A stretch of 64,000 nucleotides of DNA, taken from assembly GCA_916610825.1 (NCBI GenBank), contig OU744449.1, forward strand, positions 5,252,743 to 5,316,742, given 5' to 3'. Below, piece after piece: positions 1-21,000 of the stretch. Numbering within the stretch: the stretch's first letter is position 1; every line of letters begins with the position of its first letter. This DNA comes from Haliclystus octoradiatus (taxonomy: Eukaryota > Cnidaria > Staurozoa > Stauromedusae > Haliclystidae). Both the position numbers and the translations under genes were made by a program. The notes under the pieces are model-generated. The model had not been told where the DNA came from, did no database searches, and saw only the letters and a program-made list of their open reading frames with translations.

Positions 1-169
1 CCCACATAAAACTGATTCTATTTTCCATTCTCCATACAAACTCTCATAATCCTATCCTCTCTTAATATCCCACCTCACTTAATGTCCCGATTTTCATCTG
101 TACCAGAGGGGGGATATTAAGCAAGTTCGACTGTAATGAGATATTCTAAAGAGCCACAAAAGGAACGTA

Positions 170-600
170 ATAATGACGTAGACAACAGCAATCCAGACAA
201 GAAAAAGCAATGCAGTTGCAGATTGTCAGGAACGTGCCCATTGCAGGATAAGTGCCAAACTTGATGCCGCGTCTACAAGGCACTAATAGCAACCAACGAG
301 GACTGACATGGGAAAGGTTTACATCGGATTATCGGAAGGACCATTCAAAGCATGCTACAACCAACACATGGTGTCATTTCGAAACAGAAAATATGAGCAC
401 AAAACACGGCTATCAAAATATGTCTGGGAACTCAAGGACAATAACACCGACTACGAATAGCTTGGAGCCCCATATGTACCGCTGACGCTTACTCCAACAA
501 ATCAAAAAGACCTCTGCCGTTCAGAAAAGTATTACATTATTTGCACCAAAGCAAAATTATTAAATAAAAGGTCAGAGTTAATTTCAAAATGTTAAAGCTT
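170..600 (+). pseudogene. Penelope-like retroelement remnant: GIY-YIG endonuclease end
   Basis: Frames read pieces of the C-terminal GIY-YIG nuclease of Penelope-like elements: CSCRLSGTCPLQDKC then, after a stop, CRVYKALIATNED (211-303); in another frame VYIGLSEGPFKACY, SFRNRKYEHKTRLSKYVWE and LKDNNTDYE (317-457); a stop at 458-460; then LCRSEKYYIICTKAKLLNKR ending SELISKC and TAA at 593-595. At least one frameshift and internal stops at 262, 304 and 458 show it is dead. The following 600-790 has the TGTCTGATGATCG and GTGAAACTT sequence that also occurs reversed at 10080-10165 and may be the 3' UTR. Confidence 0.75.
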
Positions 601-956
601 AGCAATGTTATAAGAATAACTTAACAATTAGATAATAGAACCGATGTTGTAATAGAATAACAATAGAAACTACATTAAGATTCATGTTCTAGGTATGTGC
701 TAATTGTGTATGTTTGTAATTGTAGTTAGTATTTGTTGTCTGATGATCGTTTAATAGTGTGAAACTTAGAGTTACAACCAAAGAATGTGTCTTTCTTGAC
801 CTTCTCATTATTAATATAGAATAGGTTAGCCATTCAAGACGCAGTTGAAATTGCCATAACAGGCAACCTTTAGAAGCTCCTGCTGTATATTATTCTTGAG
901 CCTGGTTGCTTTTCATAATAGATGTTAGAAACTTATTTACTTTTTGTTTATTTCAG

Positions 957-11008
<10,052 letters not shown>

Positions 11009-11013
<5 letters not shown>

Positions 11014-11019
11014 AATAAA
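11009..11019 (+). terminator. Polyadenylation signal of the PHYHD1-like gene
   Basis: Two overlapping AATAAA hexamers, the first sharing bases with the TAA stop codon. The 3' UTR is therefore expected to be very short. This is the only strong signal close to the stop. Confidence 0.6.
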
Positions 11020-13265
11020 TTATTTACAATTCTACATAATACTCTACTCTACTCTACCTGTGATGCTATAATGAATGATTAAATATTTTAAAACAGTTTA
11101 AGTTAAATTTTTATCAATATAAAATTCAAATCAATTAAAAAATTTTCATAATTATTTATCGTTGAATTTTTATAATTCTTTGTTGTTCTGTGAAAATTAT
11201 GTGTATTTTATCAAAAAAACTTATATAAGATATATTCTTCAGATATCAGTTAAAAGGAAGCGACTATCGAATATGTAGCGATTATTACCCACTTGCGAAA
11301 CATTAATAATGTAAATGCTTGAAAAGATACAGTCGCTGACAGCCTACACTATATACTGAGGTGATACTATATATAGGGTTGCCATGTTTTCCAATTTCAT
11401 TCCAATATTTTTTATGGTATTCTTACGACTACGTTCTTTATCTCAAACTCAAGCTTCAAAGCGAGTCTACCAATGAAGGGCAACCGGATGTAAAGCACGT
11501 CTGACATACGCATTTATTGCTTCAGAACTACTCATAAAAACATCTTCAAATGGTCTATTTTTCATGGAATGACAATTAAGTATTTCTAGAATATTCGAAG
11601 TAGAAGACCCCTCAAAAATGTTTCAAAAATACTGTGCTCTCCTTCTCTCTTTCCATCTGGGCTGTAAAACACAGTAAGCATGCAGTTTCTCGTGACACGG
11701 GGTAGAAAGCGTCCCACGCATATAAGTACACAATATGAAATGACTCAACAATGTATCTCTACTCGTACTTTTTCATCAAGAAATGAAAATAGTTTTCCTC
11801 TAGTTAATCATCTGGCAGGAGAGTGCTTATTCGAACAGCTCTTCTGTTTTTACTCAACTCCAAAACAAAGAAAATACACATGAATCACGGGGTTCTCTGG
11901 CTGTCTTCTCTATACTTACCGAACTTGACTCTAGATTTTTTTTACTTTTTTTTATTGGTAAATAAAACACTCAACTTGAGTGCAACCAACAATTTCCTGG
12001 TCTTTAAGAAAAGTAGACTACTGAATATAGCAGCTAAATTGAAGCAATGGAATTACATTCAAAAACAAATCCTGGCAGCTTTCAAGGTATACGATTAATA
12101 TATATGTATTAAGTTGAAATCATTTTTACAAGATAGATACTGAACAATTTTATTCAAGTGCTATGATATCTTCTTATCTGAATATGGATGGTCTAATGAT
12201 ATCTGTAAACAAAAAAAATACAATAATATATTGAAGCAGATACCAAAGTGATACCTGATTATATTTGAATTGAGTTGCTTTTTAAATCATTCGAAAATGT
12301 GGACAATTCCAATTGATTCAGTTTCTAGTAAAAATTTTCTTGTTTCGAATACTGTAATGCATTTTTTTGTTTTATTCGAACAAGATTTTACTTGTAAGAC
12401 TCCCTCTATTATAAATCAACTTTAACTTAATTATTTTCAATCTTAACTGTGATTCATAACGTAAACTATTCCAATTGAATCTACTTAAATATTAACTAAC
12501 ATTTTCTCATTTAACAATGATACATATGATACAGTTTCGTCTCCACATCATATATCATCATTATCATCATATATTGGAAAGTTTGCTTTTCGAAACCATT
12601 ATTTTAAGGCACGTATAACACTCGCTATTTTTTTGGTTGAATTAGAAATCTATTAATAAGCGATTGATTTTAAAAACATATTTAAAAGTTTGATCGATAA
12701 TTCCTTTACTTTACCATCATGCTTCTCGTTCAACAAAATATGTTTGACGAAAAACTGATGTTGCTTTTCTATTTTCTAACTTTTTTAATATGTATATATT
12801 TTATTTGCCACACCTTTCCTTTAAACTCTGTGATGTTTCTCCTATGCATTCTGCTCCACGTGCAGCAAATTATGCTTTATATACACGGCATCTCTTGTCA
12901 TAATCATCATCATCATCATAATTCATCCAGAATATCTTTACCAAACTTTTCTCACTGTACCGATAATAGTAGTGTACACTAAACTGAGAACACTATTTTC
13001 TTAAAATTAGCACATTTTTGCTTAAAACAAGAATATTTTCACAGTTGTCCTCATAATTAGAAAATATTTTGTTATTTTAAGCAAAATAATTCTCAAGTGT
13101 TTTTGTTAAATTTACCCAAAAATTCTCAAATAAAGAAAATACACTCTCTAGTCTATAACTATATGTTTTTCTGTGTAAGATGAACTACGAGCGTAGTACT
13201 AATTATATATTTAAACGTAAATGCTCATGTTGGAAACCTCTTTCATTGCAATCATGTACTTACAT
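11020..13265. other. Convergent intergenic region
   Basis: AT-rich DNA between the 3' ends of the PHYHD1-like and MMP genes. The open frames at 11680-12098 have no recognisable domain or splice context. Short (CAT)n runs at 12540-12570 and 12900-12920 are the only clear structure. Confidence 0.6.
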
Positions 13266-16200
13266 TCAACAGTAGTTGCACGACTTTCTACATTTGATAG
13301 CCATTCCTGTAGGATATTTTGTGCAATGACCGAGTTTTACAGCATACGAACAATCAAATATTCGGTCTTTACACGGCAGACCTAAAAAGTACAATCAAAA
13401 CATATAATACTGCCTTTGACAGTTAAAAAATATCAATCTTTGTATCAAAATATCAAAGTCAAAAAACGCTCGATCATCACAGAATTTGTTGGACTAAAAC
13501 AAAACAATACATTTTCAAATTTACACATTTCTGCTTGAAACAAGAATATATATCAAGTTTTACTGCGATTTCACTTTTTTAATTAATTTAACTATAAGTT
13601 TAAATTTATATTATAAACCTAACCCTTATAATTAGTCCACCTATAGATTGAAAACATTTTCCTTTTTCAAGTACTTATTTCATGTTTGGTTCTCTGATGC
13701 CAACACTTGGTACCACAGTTGAACAATATTTCTGTTCACAAGTTCAAGCTATGCATTCCTGCCATTGTGCGTTCACGAAAATCTCTCTCTATATATATAT
13801 GCATAGAGATGCGAAGGTCATAAAGAATTTTAGTCTTGATATGCCCTTTATATATTTCTAGCTACCAAATTGAAAGACGAAGTGTTTGTACTTCCAAACT
13901 ATATATTTCTTCGCACTCAAGAATGCAAGATAGCGTTTATACGAAAACAATATTTGAAACATTTTCTGGGAGAGCATAACCCCGGACCCCCTAGATAAAT
14001 GGCCCCATTGTTTATTCCACCCAGCTGCCATTCCAAATTTGCTTCCGACATGCTTGCTTGGGATGTTGGGAGACACGAGAAAGCATCAGGAAAACAAGAT
14101 CACGTAGGCTTTCGAGTGTTTCCTAACATTCCCAATTATTGGTATTAGAGAACCTAAACACTAAGCTGCTGTGACGCGAAAAATAGGCTTTGAATTCTAA
14201 TAATGTAGTCTGATCTAAAACTGTAGTCTGAACTGTATATCAACAGCGATGCTGATATAATTCAATTTTTATTTACAATTTTTTGGAAATTTTGGGTAAT
14301 TTTATCTTTCTAACATGATATCCAAGCTGTTTTGCCTCCTGATCCTAAAACACGGGAGTTAGCCAATCAAGTCACCAGAGGTCACTAGAACAGAATTTCT
14401 CGAGTTAGACACTTACCTCCATAGATGCTTTGTATATCTGCAATATCAATGTTAGTCAATGAATTAAAATTGGCATCTACAGATCGGTAGTATGGATACA
14501 TAATTGCTTTTTTGTTGGGACTATGATCCAATCCAAGCGCATGACCAATTTCATGTACAGCAACCCAAAGTAAATTTGTACCAGTAGCTAATCCGTCTGT
14601 GAACGTTTCTGAATCATCAAAATGAATGACACCTTCTTCAGGGTAAAAGGCATGGGCTAGAGTTCCACCTTTTCCATCAAAGTCACTTCCATCTCCATGG
14701 TTGAAACGTTCAAAGCTAAAATAAACAGAATCATGAATAATTATCTTCGTAATTTATACAGTTATGTGTTTATTCATGTTTAGTTATGCGTAATTTATGT
14801 TTATTTCATTATCTGCACTGTATAGTGAAATCAGCACCTCAAAAAATATCACAAGAAAGACAACCAAGAAAATATTTTGTAAGCGGAAAAGTAATTGGAA
14901 AGTAACGTCAATGAATTTCTCTGAAATATACTCGTTATTTATTAGTTTTCTCAAATTTAACAGATTAATCTATAAGCAGTGAAATTATCATTTTAAGGCT
15001 GATGGTACACAGGGAAAAAATTATTATGTTGATTTGATTAAGCGTCGGTGAACTAATTTTTGAGATAAAAATATCTTATTTATGTCAGCTTCCAAGCGCT
15101 GCTAACCGTTTTTGCTAAACAAGAATCAAGACCTTTTATCAAGTACACTATTTCTATTTTAGTCCATTCATTTTGTGTCATATATTCCCTATATATGAAA
15201 AATGTAAATCAAGAGAGATCGGATATCAAAGAGGTTGACTTTCGTTGATGCATGAATTATCAAATTGCTACTATTATATGCCATGGAATCGAGTTTTAAG
15301 ATGATTTTCAAATTGCCCGGAGAAACCTTCTGGTTTTGTTCGGTTGCGCTCGATCTATATTGGGTCTCTTCGCATTCTGAAACCTTCGTTGACATGTGGT
15401 GAAATAATCCTGGATAAGGCAATAGAATTATCCAGCGTTTTATCTCTAGATACTGGTATTAGCAATGATTGAGATATACGAAACAACTCCGGGAAGGCTT
15501 ATCAAGAAAGGGGATATTTCACTATATGGTGTTACCTAGTACACATGTATATATTATATTTATGTAACAACAGACAAGCACTTGTTTCCAGCCATTAGCT
15601 ATAAACAGTACTGCTCAGTGAACGAGAGACTGACTTCCCTGTATATAGCTATAGATCAAGATGAGTTATAGTAAATGTCAAATACAAATTCTTACTAACC
15701 CAATTACAATGTCAGCTTTACTTCCTCCAACAAGTGTGAATTGTAATGGAGTCACGCCACTCCACATATCAAATGCTTGCTGCATGACATTGCGAATAAC
15801 AGTTTGTGACAGATCAGGTGAGAAATTATCAAATCGATATGTGAGATCATTTTTACTCCAAGAAAGTCCAATACTTTTATATCCTGATACGCGATGATCT
15901 GCGTTACCACAGCGTGATATCGTCATTTGTTTTTTTGTTGCGTCGTCAAGTTTTCCTGTTACTGGTATGCCAGCAAAGTTTTGATAACTTTGAAGAGCAG
16001 ATTGTATACTGTTTACACCAGCATATCCATTGGAATTAAGGTAGCCATACGAACGTAAATAGCTCTGTAGAAAAAAGTATTCAAGATAACCAGGTTGTCA
16101 TATAATATAACGAATCATTGGAGCCCAGAGAGGGGGAATGGATAAAAATCTTGCATTTGCAAAATAAAGTTCATATATTAATGTGCATATATTGCACAAG

Positions 16201-16931
16201 ATCAATGATCATATCAATTCACCATGCCTTCATATACCACCAATTCTACCATAAATATACCAATTTCTAACTTTCACACGGGATCATATCATGTAACTAA
16301 CAAGGCAGGTTTCTCTGGGCGACTTGAAACTCCCACAAAATGTTGGTAAAAATACCATAAATACTTTGCCGTTTCTTATTTTTAAGTCAAATTTTATTGT
16401 GGAGCTCATCAGAGATAAATTTATAAATCATTTTACGGTAAGAGCCCTCTTAATTCATACATCTTGTGTTTTCGTCATGCTTCTACGACTTCGCAAAACC
16501 TTGGAGAACAAAAGAATCAAATACCATGAAACTCACATGCAGCATTTTCTCAAACCGATAAGAAGGCTTTGACTGTGAATCATGAAGTATAAATTGGATT
16601 GTTGAAGGGTTTGCAATAAAATTTGATTACAACAAGAAATAGGAAATTGTTTAGCATATTTTTATGAACACTTTTATGTGATTTTCAAGTTGCCCTGAGA
16701 ATCCTGCCGTTTTAGTTCTGTGGCGCTCAGCAGGGGCGGATACAGGATTTTGGACCACCTGGTCAAGATCGGCTCGAAATTTGCGGGGCCACGAAGTCGC
16801 TCGGTCTAATATGCCACAATTATAAAAATGAGAGCAAAAATATGATTTAAACTTACGGTTGGATCGACAGCAGCAGCGTCAGTTGATTGGAAGCTGAAAA
16901 AATAAATAATTGAAATTCCGAAAAACATCAT
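13266..16931 (-). CDS. Secreted matrix metalloproteinase with C-terminal ShKT domain
   Basis: Zinc endopeptidase of the metzincin/MMP (M10A) family, expected to be secreted as a zymogen and to cleave matrix proteins. Exons (minus): 16931-16857, 16064-15700, 14715-14417, 13381-13266; phases agree and give 284 residues plus stop. Residues 1-19 ([19 protein letters not shown]) are a signal peptide; the ATG pair at 16931-16926 is the only sensible start. The propeptide runs from [13 protein letters not shown] and carries a cysteine switch SRCGNAD with Cys77 (canonical PRCGVPD, so Pro is replaced). The catalytic domain has zinc/calcium-site sequence HGDGSDFDG, then [12 protein letters not shown] (His201, Glu202, His205, His211) and Met219 as Met-turn. 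The last exon encodes a six-cysteine ShKT module (Cys250, 257, 266, 277, 281, 284) ending at the stop. No hemopexin repeats and no furin RXKR site were seen. ShKT is common on astacins but unusual on an MMP. Divergent to the 18020 gene. Confidence 0.9.
13955..14035 (-). mobile_element. Possible hAT-type repeat fragment
   Basis: GGGAGAGCATAACCCCGGAC followed by CCCCTAGATAAATGGCCCC resembles the interior of a widespread nonautonomous hAT-like family of invertebrates (from memory of such repeats). No ends or target duplication seen. In the last MMP intron. Confidence 0.3.
15288..15366. mobile_element. Long-TIR foldback element, solo terminus
   Basis: Contains GATTTTCAAATTGCCCGGAG and GAAACC, then GCGCTCGATCTATAT, matching the right terminal repeat of the complete copy at 19147-19592 with about 80 percent identity by eye. 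In an MMP intron. Confidence 0.55.
16300..16729. mobile_element. Long-TIR foldback element, second copy (left end truncated)
   Basis: Aligns along its length with 19170-19580: TTTTATTGTGGAGCTCA, AGAGCCCTCTTAATTCATAC, AGAAGGCTTTGAC.GTGAATC, and a right end TGATTTTCAAGTTGCCCTGA..TTCTGTGGCGCTCAG. The outer part of its left repeat is missing and its right end is interrupted by the hAT-like fragment that follows. Confidence 0.7.
16730..16796 (+). mobile_element. hAT-like terminal fragment nested in the foldback element
   Basis: CAGGGGCGGATACAGGATTT is a hAT-style terminus. It breaks the GCGCTCGGTCTA end of the foldback element: GCGCTCAG precedes it and TCGCTCGG follows it, compatible with an 8-bp target duplication with two changes. 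The opposite terminus is not recognisable, so most of the element is gone. Confidence 0.45.
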
Positions 16932-18019
16932 TTTTCCATTGGTATAGGTCATCGTGAACTTGATTCAGAGGTCAAATTAATCTTGCCAATTTATTCAATA
17001 AAATGAAATAATAAGTTTTTACATTTATACGTTCGCTTTGTGTGTTTGCTGTATCAATTCTTTTTCATTTTTCAAGGTATTTCAAGTGCTTTCGTGAAAT
17101 TTTGAAATGATTTGCTTTTCTCAGACTTTCTAATTGTATTATGGACAAACTTTGTTTATCAATTAATAAAGAATTTTTGACAGAGGATAATACAGCTATA
17201 TCTACAATAAAGACAATTTACATCAATTTGAAATTAAATTAAATCTTTAATTAATAAATCTAGCAAACGCAGATAAGTCAGATAAACAAATATTCGTGAA
17301 AGTGCATATTTTGCTTACTTTTTAATAATAACAATAGTTTTATTATTTACACAGGCTTTAGAAAAACTATCATAAATTAAAGTGGTCCTCCTTAACCTTG
17401 AAACATCTTACTATTGCATGTTCCATTTATTCAAAATATTTATATTTCTTTTTCGCATGACATGACATGCAAACTTTATGTAGGTCCCCCAGAGGATCCC
17501 TCTGTAGGGCCATTAGAGAGTCGCTGTAGATGTTAATCAACTGTGTAAACCTGACAGATAAATTGATAAACGAATATAACCGGGATATAATATACCGGGA
17601 CAACTATCTTAGCAGTTTTTATGGTTCACGATTTGATAGATTGCTTATGGGAATTCTGGTATCCTATAATTACATTGCTCTTGTTATCTATATTAAAAGA
17701 CATCTATACAATAATTAAGCCGAAAATACTGCACTTTCAAAATACGTGCAATTTATCGGCTGGTGCGCGATAATTATGTCATCCGAATCGGTATGGTTTC
17801 ATGAAAGCCAAAGTATCGAGAAAACGATTTGTTTTTAATGTTTACTGAAGACGGTAGTGTTTACTAACTGACACTTCGTTGCGTAGTTACCGCGTCTTTT
17901 CACTACAAACTTTTGATTTAAGATTTAAAATGGCGCATGAAGTTTGAAAACATTCGATGTGTTATAACCTATATATTTTAATTGATATAATATTACAAGA
18001 GATTTTATCAAATCAGAAT
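16932..18019. promoter_or_regulatory. Divergent intergenic region between MMP and the 18020 gene
   Basis: About 1.1 kb between two oppositely directed start codons; it must hold both promoters. No clear TATA box or motif could be assigned. The open frame at 17530-17718 has no support. Confidence 0.4.
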
Positions 18020-21000
18020 ATGAACAGATCAAGTTGTGGACCAATAATAGACCTTTATTATGCAAGGAATCCATGCCATGTCTCAAATACGGATGGTATA
18101 TCAAGTGAACGTAATTTCTTATCAAAATTTCCGTCCTCACGACGATATGCTGGTCAATCGCAATCGAACTTAAGGAATGGGTTTTTAAAATCATCGATGA
18201 CCAAGAAGTCTGATAGATACCAATGTAATGAAAACGAAGAACGAGAAAAAGATTCAATGCCGTTAGTTGATGTAATAAGGTTAGTTGAAATATCAAATAT
18301 ACCAAGCATATTACAATTACAATCACAGTACTTCTTAATGTAAATGTGAAAAGTGGTCAACCTGAAACAATTTTATAATTTCAAAAATCGATATCCTACG
18401 CCACTAGAGAATGTTCCACGAGAAGTAACCCGTAATATGACAGGTCTCCGTATAATCTGCGCGTATTTGAATTATGCATGATTACCAGAAAACTTTTTGA
18501 AATTTATATCTGGAATGGGAATTTCTTTGTTTGTACTACATAACATATAGTCACGTGGGTAAATCCTGGGGAGGGGGTGTAATCTTAGTAATTATAAAAC
18601 AACGTAATGTAAATCGAACAATAATTTTGCATGCTTAAATTTATATCAATTTTTATTAACATCAGTTGTAACTAGGCTACATTTTAGTGAGAGATCATAT
18701 TATGTGACTCTCCTTTGTTTTGCCTGTCCATTTTGACAAAATAAACGAAATGAAATGAAATGAAATGAAATGAAATCTCCCCAATAAAAATTTTGAGTTA
18801 AATTTTGGGTAATTTGAGAAGGAAAATTCCAAAAAATCGTGCAATTTTGAAGGTAAGTCATAGTTTCTGAAGATCCCAAATATGCAAATGCCACGCCCCT
18901 TTCTGGCAAAATCGAGAAATACACCTCTGGCCAGAAGAGTATCGTTACTATCGTGCATATACTATAGACTGGTTGTGGTATACTGTTTGGAATTATATTA
19001 CCATGAATTCTATTCTATTCTTAATTCTACTACTTCAATACTTTTTAATCATCAAAAGGAATCAAAATTACTCAAATTCAAAGTCGAGAAATTTTCTATT
19101 GCCGTGAAACAAACAAAAAATAGCAATTATGATTCTTCCAAGCTATTAGACCGAGCGCCACAGAACTAAAACGTCAGGTTTCTCCGGGCAACTTGAAAAT
19201 CACATAAAAGTGCTGAACAATTACCTATTCCTTGTTTTAATTAAATTTTATTGTGGAGCTCACCAGAGATGAATTTATAAGTCATTTCACGGTCAGAGCC
19301 CTCTTAATTCATACATTTTGTGTTTTCGTCATGCTTCTATGAATTCGCAAAATCTTGGAAGAAAAAATGAATCGAAGACCATGAAGCTCACATCCAGCAT
19401 TTTCTCAAAATGATAAGAAGGCTTTGACCGTGAATCATGAAATATAAATTGGATTTTTGAAGGGTTTACAATAGAATTTAATTAAAACAAGGAATAGGTA
19501 ATCGTTCAGCATATTTTATGAACACTTTTATGTGATTTTCAAGTTGCCCGGGGAAACCTGCCGTTTTAGTTCTGTGGCGCTCGGTCTATATACAGTACAT
19601 ATAATTTTTTGTGGGTATTGCTCATTTTGCTCAAAAGTGGTACCCTGTGTGTGAAAGAAAGCAATCCCTAATTGAATCTAGTAAAAGCTTATTTCAAGAA
19701 TTATATGTTTGCTTTTTGAAAATAATCCTAGTTTTCAAAAGTCATAGTCTTAAATATATCGATATATGATTGACTCTATATTCTCAAAATATGATCTACT
19801 TAAAGTACATGGATAGGATAAGAATACTATGACTTATTAAAATTGAACTATAGTGAGTTTAGTTAAAAACTTAAATTCATAGAATTGTTAGTACAACTTT
19901 TGGACCTCCTCTGAAGCCGGCAAACAGAATCAGGTGTCCCACAAGCAAATGTAATAGGAGATTCCCTTAAACTGTGAAGGAACAAAACCGAGACTATCAA
20001 TTGTTTCTTTCATTTTATTGATAGTAACTATCCTAGTCTTGGTGCAGAGGTAATTGACAATAGTTATCGGTCACAATTGTCATCATTATCAAATTCTCAC
20101 GAAGATCAAAGGCCAACAACATCTAACCCATACAACATGAAAACAGCCAGCGAAGAGCAACAGGCTGGTAAGTAATTGTTACTATAGTATTAAATTACTT
20201 TCAGAAATAGTTTAACGAGGGATTGATAACTATAATAATACTAAGTCTTATACTGGATGTTGAACGTGCAGTGTACGCGTCTTTTGAGCTTGCTATCCTG
20301 GTCATCATAATGTGCAGCTATGTAGGCTGTAGCTGATATGATCAAGTTTGGGGGTAACTCAAGCTCTGCATTGATTGGGGAGTGCCACTTTGGATACAAT
20401 GAAATACCCCCAAAACCCTGTAAGTTTATACAGAAAGTTCAAAAAGCTTGAAAGTGCTACCCCAAAGTTCCAAAATTCTAATAAATTTTCTTCAAATTCA
20501 ATTTTCTTTTCAAAATTTTCTAGAGAGTCAAATAGTAGGAGACCCTAAAAGTTCAAAATTCAAAAAAATCCTATCCACAAAGTGATTTTCCAGCTTGGAA
20601 ATGATCCAACAAAAGTCGCACGTCCCCTTATAGCCGTCATATTTGAATAGACGTGATTCTAAGAACCTACGCAAATATACCATAGCAACTAATTCTAGTA
20701 GGTTATTGAATTGTTAAAACCATTCAAGCTGAATAAACGTTACGATAGCTCATGTTACACCACAGAGAAATTAGTTCGTTTGTTTTCACAAAATTGATCC
20801 TATTGAATTTTGACTTTTTTATTTCAATAGAAAGCAATGATAACGTACGGTCAAATGTAGATGAGTCAATGATGAAATGGGAACCTACTTATAGCAATGG
20901 AAATGCAAGTCGCCTCAACAGTTCACAGCAGTATCACGACAATGTAAGCAACTGTAAGCAACAAGCAAAGACAAGAAGATTAGCTCAGATGGCAGCAGAG

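Noticed and set aside
11680..12098. Two overlapping plus-strand open frames (67 and 91 codons)
   Set aside because: No domain, no consistent splice sites, and they lie between two convergent genes in AT-rich sequence.
18695..18958. Overlapping minus-strand frames with FHFISFHFISF repeats
   Set aside because: They are translations of the (GAAAT)n microsatellite and LINE tail.
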